31,976 nt of DNA, from the IMG/VR virus record IMGVR_UViG_3300021962_000392, positions 1 through 31,976 of that record; one strand, 5' to 3'. The position numbers were made by a program, and so were the translations under genes. Within the stretch, counting starts at the first letter, position 1. Each line of letters starts with the position of its first letter. The DNA comes from a virus. The notes below the pieces were generated by a model that did no database searches, was not told where the DNA came from, and worked only from the letters and a program-made list of their open reading frames with translations. This document shows, piece after piece, positions 21,344 through 28,126 of the stretch.

Positions 21344-22569
21344 GTGCAAAGCAAGAACTTATTGCTAACGATAGAACACGATTCAGAGTAGTCGTTGCTG
21401 GTCGTCGAGGTGGTAAGACATTTCTTGCAATGAGAGAACTTGCACGATTTGCTTCGGTACCACACTCTAATGTATGGTACCTAACAGGTAGTCGACAACA
21501 GGCTAAATCTCTAGTATGGAGTAAACTAAAAAAGAAACTCGTATCTCTACACTGGGTAAAGAGTGTTAATGAGAGTGAGTTGATTATTACCCTAAAGAAT
21601 GACAGCAAGATCTGTTTAAAGTCTGCTGAACAGGGTGATAATTTACGAGGTGAATCTCTTAACTTTATCTGCATAGACGAATTCTGCGATATAGATCTCG
21701 ATGAAGTATGGCACCAGATTCTGCGACCATCTTTATCGGATAAACTTGGTAGTGCTCTCTTTATTGGCACTCCTAAAGCTGGTAATCAGGCTGCACGAGA
21801 TCTCTATGATAACTATCTCACTAAAAAGGGTTGGGTATCCTATACATACACTACTGCTGAAGGTGGATTCGTAGATGCAGAAGAAATTGAAGCTGCACGA
21901 AGTGACCTATCACCAAAGGTATTCCAACAGGAATACGAAGCAACTTGGGTCAATTTTGCTGGTGTTATCTTTGGTGAATTCGGTGAGCATAACATTCGTG
22001 AAGTAGCTCCACTATCCTCACATGAACCACTCTGTATTGGTATGGACTTTAACAACACTCCAATGAGTGCTGTTATTGGTCGTCAAACTCGCGCTGGCAT
22101 TGAGATCGCAGATGAGATCTACATTGACAATAGTAATACAAGTGAAGTAATACAAGAGATTCGTAATCGTTATCCAACAAATCCTATTACCGTATTTCCA
22201 GATCCTGCTGGTGTTCAGCGTAAGACAAGTGCTGGTGGAAACACTGACATACGCCTACTTGAAATGGCTGGGTTTACAACACGCTATCATCGTCAACATC
22301 CACTTGTGAGAGATCGTATTAACACTGGAAATTCGTTGTTCTTCTTACGTACTGATGGTACTACACGATTTACTATAGATCCATCCTGCAAAAAGACTAT
22401 TAAGAGTCTTAAAAACTGGGCATATAAAGATGGTACTATGATTCCTGACAAGGACAGTGGATGGGACCATGGTTGCGATGCTCTTACTTACATGATCCAA
22501 TTCCTATATCCTATAAATAAAGGTACTACGACTGCACCTCAACGATTCGGTCATGCATTGCATAAATAA
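21334..22569 (+). CDS. terL: Terminase large subunit (ATPase/nuclease)
   Basis: 411 aa. The ATPase domain has Walker A GRRGGKT (23-29), Walker B FICIDEF (111-117, D115-E116) and a coupling-type FIGTP (143-147). The RNase H-like nuclease domain shows D238 (GMDFNNT), D290 (FPDPAG) and D378/D382 (WDHGCDALTY), the usual metal-binding acids. It cuts and pumps genome DNA into the capsid through the portal. Length is normal for the family. Its end holds TATAAATAA at 22512 and is followed by the portal after a 16-bp gap. Confidence 0.95.
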   Translation: MPLSAKQELIANDRTRFRVVVAGRRGGKTFLAMRELARFASVPHSNVWYLTGSRQQAKSLVWSKLKKKLVSLHWVKSVNESELIITLKNDSKICLKSAEQGDNLRGESLNFICIDEFCDIDLDEVWHQILRPSLSDKLGSALFIGTPKAGNQAARDLYDNYLTKKGWVSYTYTTAEGGFVDAEEIEAARSDLSPKVFQQEYEATWVNFAGVIFGEFGEHNIREVAPLSSHEPLCIGMDFNNTPMSAVIGRQTRAGIEIADEIYIDNSNTSEVIQEIRNRYPTNPITVFPDPAGVQRKTSAGGNTDIRLLEMAGFTTRYHRQHPLVRDRINTGNSLFFLRTDGTTRFTIDPSCKKTIKSLKNWAYKDGTMIPDKDSGWDHGCDALTYMIQFLYPINKGTTTAPQRFGHALHK

Positions 22570-22585
22570 AAAGAGGAACAAACAC

Positions 22586-23968
22586 ATGAATGAAATTCTA
22601 TCAGCTGCTTACAATAGAGCAACAACAAAAAACTATCTATACACACGACACCGTGATAGATGGTTATTCTTATTAAACTCCTATGTAGGTGGAGATGAGT
22701 ATCGTAAAGGTGCATATCTTACACGCTATCAACTTGAGAGTGATAGTGACTACAACCAACGACTAATCAACACTCCACTTGATAATCAGTGTAAGAGTAT
22801 TATTAGTCTATACATCTCATTCCTATTTCGTGAAGAACCAGACAGAGATCTCGGCAGTTTAGAGACTTCTCAATTTACACCACTTATTCTTGAAGACGCT
22901 GACCTTGACGGGCGTAGCATGAATGCATTCATGAAAGATGTAGCTATCTGGAGTCAGGTATTTGGTCACACCTGGGTTGCAGTTGCAAAACCTGATATTG
23001 GTGCTACGACTGCTGCTGATGAGATCGCTGCTGGAGTGCGTCCTTATATGTCTGTACTCACTCCACTCTCTGTAGTTGATTGGACCTGGAGTCGCAGTGC
23101 TAATGGTTCTTATTCACTCTCTATGATCCGATACATTGAAGAGATGAATGATACATCAACAACTATTAAAGAATGGACACGAGATATTATATCTACTACA
23201 GTAATCGCCCTAGATCGAGAAGAGGCAACTGACTATTACGAGGAAGTAAATGGTTTAGGTGTCATTCCATTCGTTCTTGTTTATAGCGAACGATCACCAA
23301 CTCGTGGTGTAGGTCTATCAATCATTAGCGATGTAGCAGATCAACAACGTGCAGAATATAATGAGATGAGCGAAGTAGAACAGAGTATTCGTCTTGATTC
23401 GCATCCATCTCTAGTAGCTACTGGAGAAACTGAGGTTGGCACTGGAGCAGGTGCACTTATTAGATTGCCTGAAAATCTTGATCCTAATCTAAAACCATAT
23501 GTACTTGAATTCTCTGGTGCAAGTGTAGAGTCTATCTATAATTCTATTGCACAACGCCGTCAAATGATTGATTCAATGACAAACGTTGGAAGTGTTCGTG
23601 CTACAGAAACTCGTGAGATGAGCGGTATCGCAATTGAAACTGATTTCCAGTTGCTAAATGCTCGTCTAAGTTCTCTTGCTGATAACCTAGAACTTGCTGA
23701 AGAAGGTATTTGGCAATGGATTGCATACTACTACGGCTTACAGTGGGACGGTGAGATTGAGTATCCATCTAACTTTGCTATTCGTAATACTGATAATGAA
23801 CTACAACGATTAGTATCTGCAAAAGCTGCTGTCACTGATGTAAATCTAGCCTCTGCTATTGATACTCAGATCGCTGTTCTACTTGGTCTTGACTTCGAAG
23901 AAACCTCTCCTGTACCTGAAGTTCTAGATGTAAGTGAAGTGGAAACCGATATTTCAGACGAAGAGTGA
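22586..23968 (+). CDS. Portal protein
   Basis: 460 aa, starting at ATG 22586, which has a good SD (aaagagga); a frame start at 22553 is inside the terminase end. It forms the dodecameric ring that DNA passes through. The N-terminal part (YNQRLINTPLDNQCKSIISL) and the later VGLSIISDVADQQRAEYNEM region have the feel of DUF4055-type/siphovirus portals, and gene order (large terminase, portal, scaffold, capsid) supports the call. The Asp/Glu-rich C-terminus is common in portals. Confidence 0.85.
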   Translation: MNEILSAAYNRATTKNYLYTRHRDRWLFLLNSYVGGDEYRKGAYLTRYQLESDSDYNQRLINTPLDNQCKSIISLYISFLFREEPDRDLGSLETSQFTPLILEDADLDGRSMNAFMKDVAIWSQVFGHTWVAVAKPDIGATTAADEIAAGVRPYMSVLTPLSVVDWTWSRSANGSYSLSMIRYIEEMNDTSTTIKEWTRDIISTTVIALDREEATDYYEEVNGLGVIPFVLVYSERSPTRGVGLSIISDVADQQRAEYNEMSEVEQSIRLDSHPSLVATGETEVGTGAGALIRLPENLDPNLKPYVLEFSGASVESIYNSIAQRRQMIDSMTNVGSVRATETREMSGIAIETDFQLLNARLSSLADNLELAEEGIWQWIAYYYGLQWDGEIEYPSNFAIRNTDNELQRLVSAKAAVTDVNLASAIDTQIAVLLGLDFEETSPVPEVLDVSEVETDISDEE

Positions 23969-23986
23969 TAGGTACAATTCCAGAAG

Positions 23987-23994
23987 TATAAATA
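23987..23994 (+). promoter_or_regulatory. TATAAATA element before the scaffold/capsid genes
   Basis: TATAAATAAAAC starts 19 bases after the portal stop, in the 87-bp gap before the scaffold. A 19-codon ORF (24000-24059) follows and overlaps the scaffold start by ATGA; it has no SD and may be a leader peptide or nothing. The element fits an extra promoter for the highly expressed capsid genes. Confidence 0.4.
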
Positions 23995-24055
23995 AAACTA
24001 TGAGTTCACTACGAGCTCACATTAACCATACGGCTAAGACCCGGCAAAGGACACA

Positions 24056-24724
24056 ATGACCGATACAAACATTGGCAATGTTGATGCAACTGAGGCAACA
24101 ACTGAATCAAATACTCAGGCTGAAAAAACTTATTCACAACGCGAAGTAGATGATATGATGGCTCGTACTAAGAGTGCGATTACCAAGAAAGTATTGTCTA
24201 AGTATGAGGATCTTGGAGATCCAGATACTGTTCGTGATATCATTGCTCAACATTCAAAACGCGAGCAAGATCTTGCACTGAAGCGGGGTGAGTTTGATAA
24301 AATTCTTCAGGAGATGGCGGCCAAGAAGGACGCAGAGATTCAGAAGAGGGATAGAGTCATTGAAGAGTTTAAGTTAAATAGTCCTATCATTGACGCAGCT
24401 GCTAAACTTCGTGCTGTTAATCCAAATCAGGTTAAGAGTCTTATTAGAAATAATTTGCGATTAAATGTTGATGGAGAACCAGAAGTTTTGGACAACGAAG
24501 GTAAAGTAAGATACGATGACGCTGGTCGTCCTCTGTCTGTTGAATCATTTGTAGGTGAATGGCTACATTCAAATCCACATTTCGTTCAACCTAGTCCATC
24601 GACTAGTGCTACTAAGAGTAGTGTCGCTGCATCAATGGATAAATTGGACATTAACAAACTTGATATGCGAAATCCAGAACATAGAAAAATCTATGCAGAT
24701 GCCGCTAAGAAAGGCATCCTTTAA
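24056..24724 (+). CDS. Capsid scaffolding protein
   Basis: 222 aa, highly charged and mostly helical: an acidic Thr/Asn-rich start, YSQREVDDMMARTKSAITKK, a long Lys/Glu helix (EFDKILQEMAAKKDAEIQKR), and a basic C-terminal helix (HRKIYADAAKKGIL) that would contact the capsid protein. It lies between portal and major capsid genes, the normal scaffold position. No protease Ser/His motif was seen, so processing may use host enzymes or none. SD caaagga. Confidence 0.8.
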   Translation: MTDTNIGNVDATEATTESNTQAEKTYSQREVDDMMARTKSAITKKVLSKYEDLGDPDTVRDIIAQHSKREQDLALKRGEFDKILQEMAAKKDAEIQKRDRVIEEFKLNSPIIDAAAKLRAVNPNQVKSLIRNNLRLNVDGEPEVLDNEGKVRYDDAGRPLSVESFVGEWLHSNPHFVQPSPSTSATKSSVAASMDKLDINKLDMRNPEHRKIYADAAKKGIL

Positions 24725-24739
24725 TAAAGGAATTATAAC

Positions 24740-25579
24740 ATGGCAAATACTACAGCCACAAACGAAGAACTCTTCGGTAAGTTAATCACAGCAGCTCAAT
24801 ACGCTGCTTACGAGCAAAGCGTTGCTCGCCAGTTAGTGACAGTGTTCGATGCACCACTAAACACTGGTAAAACTCTAGCTGTTCCAATTTGGGATTCTAT
24901 CACAGCTCAAATCATCACTGATGAGGCTGCTGCTACTCCTAAAAACACTGGTACAAGTTCTGTTGACATCAACTTGACTGAACACGTTGTTATGCACAGT
25001 GTCACTGACATGTTGCGTGACTCTGCCTACAGCAACGTTATGGCTCAACTTGGTGATCAGAGTGGTCGTGCTATCGCTGAATCGATGGACACACAAGCAT
25101 TCTCTAAGTTCTCTAGCTTAGGTGGTTCTGCTACTGCTATTGCGGTTGCTAACTTCGGTAAAGACGACATTATGGATCGCGTTGCTGACTTGCGTACAAA
25201 CAAGTTAAGTGGTGGTTTCGTAGCTGTTCTACACCCTAAAGTTGCAGCTAAATTGAAGAAGAGCCTTACTGCTGTAGATTCATACACAGCTTCTGGTGCT
25301 ACTGCTGATTCTATCTTGCAGAACTACTTCATTGCACAATTTGCTGGTTGCACAGTTGTTGAGTCTCCATTAGTACCTTACAACGGTACAACTGGTGTTG
25401 CTACTTGCGCAGTATTCGCTCCATCTGCTATTGGTCATGCAATGCGTGGTACAATCGGTTTAGAGACACAACGTCAAGCTGCTGCTCGTGCTACTGACAT
25501 TGTTCTTACAGCTGTTGCTGGTGCTTCCGTTCTTAATTCTGCTTATGGCTTTATTATGAACGTTGACTTGGTAGCCTAA
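24740..25579 (+). CDS. Major capsid protein
   Basis: 279 aa, directly after the scaffold, with SD aaaggaa. Codons and sequence show a typical HK97-fold capsid pattern: an N-terminal arm, a spine-like helix (SGRAIAESMDTQAFSKF) and a late P-domain strand set (GFVAVLHPKVAAKLKKS), with conserved-looking GTIGLETQRQ near the end. It would build the icosahedral head. Short for the family, as in small-genome siphoviruses. Confidence 0.85.
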   Translation: MANTTATNEELFGKLITAAQYAAYEQSVARQLVTVFDAPLNTGKTLAVPIWDSITAQIITDEAAATPKNTGTSSVDINLTEHVVMHSVTDMLRDSAYSNVMAQLGDQSGRAIAESMDTQAFSKFSSLGGSATAIAVANFGKDDIMDRVADLRTNKLSGGFVAVLHPKVAAKLKKSLTAVDSYTASGATADSILQNYFIAQFAGCTVVESPLVPYNGTTGVATCAVFAPSAIGHAMRGTIGLETQRQAAARATDIVLTAVAGASVLNSAYGFIMNVDLVA

Positions 25580-25603
25580 TCTAGATAACGCGAGAAGATC
25601 ACG

Positions 25604-26110
25604 ATGAGTTTCAATTATAATAATAGTACATTCATTAGCTTTGCTGATTTCAGCGAAGTTGAGAGTCGTGATCAACGCCTATTCGAAGTCAATGAAGATT
25701 TAACTGAAGTTGAAATTGAGAAGCTACTCTCAGAAGCGAGTATGCGTATCCTTACACAACTTCGTAATACTGATTGGTGGAAAGAGTATGTATTTGGTCG
25801 AGATGCTTCACTCCAGCGTGATATGCGACGCTTACCAAGTATAGATCCTACACTCATCAACGGTCGAGAACAGGAATTCAAGGATTTAAATATCTATTTT
25901 GCGTTAGCTGAATATGTATATCCGCGAGTTGCTGATTTCGGTAATGAAACTGATAGTGGCGTCGTAAAGATGAAATACTTCAGTGATCAGTATAGTAAAC
26001 TATTCAAAGAAGTAGTTGAGAGTGGTGATTGGTATGATTTTGACGGTGACGATACTATCGAAACCGCTGAAAAGAGTCCAGTTAAACTTAATTTGGTGAG
26101 AGTAAGATGA
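25604..26110 (+). CDS. Head-tail connector/adaptor protein
   Basis: 168 aa, first gene after the capsid, where HK97-type phages encode gp6-like adaptors. The N-terminal FADFSEVESRDQRLFEVN, the helices that follow and WKEYVFG suit that fold by eye, but no diagnostic motif is visible. It overlaps the next gene by ATGA. Function is mostly by position. Confidence 0.65.
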   Translation: MSFNYNNSTFISFADFSEVESRDQRLFEVNEDLTEVEIEKLLSEASMRILTQLRNTDWWKEYVFGRDASLQRDMRRLPSIDPTLINGREQEFKDLNIYFALAEYVYPRVADFGNETDSGVVKMKYFSDQYSKLFKEVVESGDWYDFDGDDTIETAEKSPVKLNLVRVR

Positions 26111-26499
26111 GAACAGAACTTCTAACATATCTATCTGCGAATCTGTCTGGTACTATTAAGGTATCGATGGAACTTCCATTCGAAGATAGTGGTACACCTC
26201 TATATGTTAAGAATGCTCGTAAAGTCTATCTCGCTGAACCAGAGAGCACCACTACACAATTACTGGCCCTACTTAACGGTCCAGACATTTCTGAGAAACA
26301 GTTTACGATTAAAGGTTATCTAACTGTTGATGCTAAAAATAGAAACGCTGATTTAGACAGTGCACTAACAGTTCTTGCTAACGCACGAACTGAAGCATCC
26401 ATTCCAAACTCTTTCAGAAAAGAGTTTGATTATACTACAACTATTGATGGATCTACGATGATCTATGAGTTTGAGTATAGATACAATAACATCGCTTAA
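26107..26499 (+). CDS. Tail terminator/head-tail joining protein candidate
   Basis: 130 aa, after the connector and before the tail tube. The C-terminal DYTTTIDGSTMIYEFEYRYN is a beta-hairpin-like end as in gpU-type tail terminators. Position and length support the call; no catalytic features. It would cap the tail tube and connect it to the head. Confidence 0.6.
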   Translation: MRTELLTYLSANLSGTIKVSMELPFEDSGTPLYVKNARKVYLAEPESTTTQLLALLNGPDISEKQFTIKGYLTVDAKNRNADLDSALTVLANARTEASIPNSFRKEFDYTTTIDGSTMIYEFEYRYNNIA

Positions 26500-26512
26500 G
26501 GAGCAATTAAAG

Positions 26513-27037
26513 ATGGCATACATCAACGCAGCCTCAAGTGCAGACTTTGTACGAGTTCTAGTTCGTGTTAATGATGGAACAGCACCTGCTGTTGCTGATT
26601 TCTACGCAACTGGTGCAGTGACAACTGCTACTCTAGAAGTACCTGCCTTACAGGACATTACAATTACTAATACACCTTCTACTTTCCGTTGGAAACAATT
26701 AGATACAGCATCTGAAAAAGTTGTGACATCTGTTTCTTCTAACACTATTAGTGGAAACCTTGTATTAGATCCAGCAACATTCTTCGGTACTGATCCAAGT
26801 GCTGAGAATGAGGCAACTGGTACAGCAACTGAAGAAGGTATCTTCGGTATGTCTAACAAGAAGACTCGTGTTGACGTTCTTATTGGTTTATCTGGTTTAA
26901 GTACTGGTGACCGCTATGTAATGGCAACTGGTTATTTCTCAAACGTAGCTCCAGCAGTTTCTGCTGATTCTCCAGTTTGGGTATCTCCAATCGGTCTTGA
27001 AATTGACGGCAACTATGTTGCTGGTACAATGGCCTAA
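26513..27037 (+). CDS. Major tail (tube) protein
   Basis: 174 aa from ATG 26513, preceded by the strong SD AAGGAG; a longer frame start at 26465 overlaps the upstream gene and is rejected. Beta-rich with Thr/Val strands (ATLEVPALQDITITNTPSTF) and a C-terminal DSPVWVSPIGLEIDG. It lies directly before a terminator and the chaperone genes, as tube proteins usually do. Its position before a terminator fits the need for many copies. Confidence 0.8.
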   Translation: MAYINAASSADFVRVLVRVNDGTAPAVADFYATGAVTTATLEVPALQDITITNTPSTFRWKQLDTASEKVVTSVSSNTISGNLVLDPATFFGTDPSAENEATGTATEEGIFGMSNKKTRVDVLIGLSGLSTGDRYVMATGYFSNVAPAVSADSPVWVSPIGLEIDGNYVAGTMA

Positions 27038-27057
27038 TAGAGTACTACACTCTAAAC

Positions 27058-27084
27058 AAAAGGAGCTTCGGCTCCTTTTGTTTT
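27058..27084 (+). terminator. Strong rho-independent terminator with UUCG loop
   Basis: AAAAGGAGC (27058-27066) pairs perfectly with GCTCCTTTT (27071-27079) around a TTCG tetraloop, followed by GTTTTG. It ends or reduces transcription after the tail tube gene, so the abundant head/tube mRNA is separated from the tape-measure operon. Confidence 0.9.
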
Positions 27085-27085
27085 G

Positions 27086-27093
27086 TATAAATA
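27086..27093 (+). promoter_or_regulatory. TATAAATA element after the terminator
   Basis: TATAAATAAC starts six bases after the terminator stem. It could restart transcription for the chaperone, tape measure and tail-tip genes. Evidence is the motif and its placement only. Confidence 0.4.
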
Positions 27094-27119
27094 ACTTTGT
27101 ACACGATTTGGAGATACCC

Positions 27120-27293
27120 ATGATTTTTGATGAACATTCAAGAAAAGATATTATTATAAGTCTCATTGCTGAAGCAGCAAAAGCTTCGGCTGAGATTAGG
27201 TGTGCTCAAAAAGATTTGATGCAGGCTGAGAGTCGTATGAAGTTTCTCTTAAGTGCTGTACATTACCTAAAACAGGAGATTTGTGATGAGTAA
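27120..27293 (+). CDS. Unrecognised helical protein before the tail chaperones (57 aa)
   Basis: ATG 27120 with SD ttggaga; TAA 27291-27293. A nearly continuous helix (IIISLIAEAAKASAEIRCAQ and onward) with heptad-like Leu/Ala spacing. It overlaps the chaperone G gene by 8 bp. A longer frame from 26997 lies within the tube gene and is rejected. No family recognised; the place suggests a tail-assembly accessory protein. Confidence 0.6.
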   Translation: MIFDEHSRKDIIISLIAEAAKASAEIRCAQKDLMQAESRMKFLLSAVHYLKQEICDE

Positions 27294-27588
27294 GAGTTTA
27301 AGTAAATTGGCAGCGAAGCCACAGTTGATTAAGATTGAGTTAGATACTCCAGAAATTATTGAGAAGTATGGTGAAGCTCTAGACTTCTATGTCTATGACC
27401 GCCAACCAATGGATCTATTTGTTCAAATTGCTACTAAGTTAAATAGTGATTATACAGGTGCTGTTGCACTTATTAATGATTTGATTCTTGATGAAAAAGG
27501 TCGTTCAATCTGCGGTGATGGTATGGTACTACCTCCTGATGTGACAAGTGCAGCAATTCAGAAGGTTATTGAACAACTGGGAAAGTGA
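27286..27588 (+). CDS. Tail assembly chaperone, gpG-like part
   Basis: 100 aa from ATG 27286 (SD aggaga); a GTG at 27283 is possible. The position between tube and tape measure, its small size, and the slippery G GGA AAG at its last sense codons before TGA are the hallmarks of the G/GT chaperone pair of lambda-like siphoviruses. Most ribosomes would stop at 27586-27588; a minority slip -1 and add the 85-residue T part from 27585. It chaperones the tape measure during tail assembly. Confidence 0.8.
   Translation: MSKSLSKLAAKPQLIKIELDTPEIIEKYGEALDFYVYDRQPMDLFVQIATKLNSDYTGAVALINDLILDEKGRSICGDGMVLPPDVTSAAIQKVIEQLGK
27579..27585 (+). promoter_or_regulatory. Programmed -1 frameshift site G GGA AAG
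   Basis: The heptamer GGGAAAG is in X XXY YYZ phase with the zero frame (CTG GGA AAG TGA). It is the same slippery sequence that lambda uses for gpG-gpGT. Slipping back one base moves ribosomes into GTG 27585 and the downstream frame. The stop codon immediately after the site may help stall ribosomes. Confidence 0.85.
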
Positions 27589-27842
27589 CCAACGAACAAG
27601 TTGTAGAAGGTAGCATTGAGTTAAACTACATCCTAGTATTAGATGCAATGGCAGAACGCTACGGCTGTCTGCCTAGCAGAATACTTGAGAGTAGTTCCAC
27701 AATAGATTTGTTCGTGTTTGATACTGCTGCCAGTTATAGAGCTGCGAAGGATCGAGAGTCAAGAGGGCTTAAGGATCCAAATGAAATACCAACATCTGTT
27801 CTCCTAGAGAAAGTGGAAAGGTTTAAGAATGCTAAGAGTTAA
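27585..27842 (+). CDS. Tail assembly chaperone, gpT-like extension (made by -1 frameshift)
   Basis: The 85-codon frame begins exactly where -1 slippage lands (GTG 27585, overlapping the G stop). It is read mainly as a 185-aa G-T fusion rather than from GTG. The text YGCLPSRILESS resembles the Y-G-x-x-P-x-x-I region of T-type parts. The final helix KVERFKNAKS ends at the next gene, which overlaps by 14 bp. Independent initiation at GTG cannot be excluded but has no good SD. Confidence 0.75.
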   Translation: MTNEQVVEGSIELNYILVLDAMAERYGCLPSRILESSSTIDLFVFDTAASYRAAKDRESRGLKDPNEIPTSVLLEKVERFKNAKS

Positions 27843-28125
27843 TATAAAATCGGATTTAGGTGCACACTTACAGGGTGTTGCTAAGATTCCAGATTCAGTC
27901 ATTAAAGATACATATAATTATTTTGTTGATGTGACACCAATCAGAACGGGTAATGCTCGTCGTTCTACACATCTACGAGGTAAGAGCATTGATCTAAACT
28001 ATCCATATGCAGATAAACTTGAGAGCGGCAGTTCTCCTCAAGCACCTCGTGGTATGTCAGCAGAAGCTGAAAAGTTTCTACAAAAGGCTATGGATAAAGA
28101 AATAGCCAAGAAAAAGGATAAATGA
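27829..28125 (+). CDS. HK97 gp10-like tail/neck protein
   Basis: 98 aa. TPIRTGNARRSTH (42-54) followed by YPYADKLESGSSPQAPRGM (about 61-79) is the pattern of HK97 gp10-like proteins (TPvdTG... then YAxxxExGxS.QAP.GM). Normally these are encoded between connector and tail terminator; here it lies between the chaperone and the tape measure, which is odd and suggests gene rearrangement. SD aaagg inside the previous gene. Confidence 0.7.
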   Translation: MLRVNIKSDLGAHLQGVAKIPDSVIKDTYNYFVDVTPIRTGNARRSTHLRGKSIDLNYPYADKLESGSSPQAPRGMSAEAEKFLQKAMDKEIAKKKDK

Positions 28126-28126
28126 T

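Noticed and set aside
24000-24059. 19-codon ORF ending in ATGA overlap with the scaffold gene
   Set aside because: Possible leader peptide, but it has no SD and is too short to support as a gene; mentioned only with the nearby TATAAATA element.
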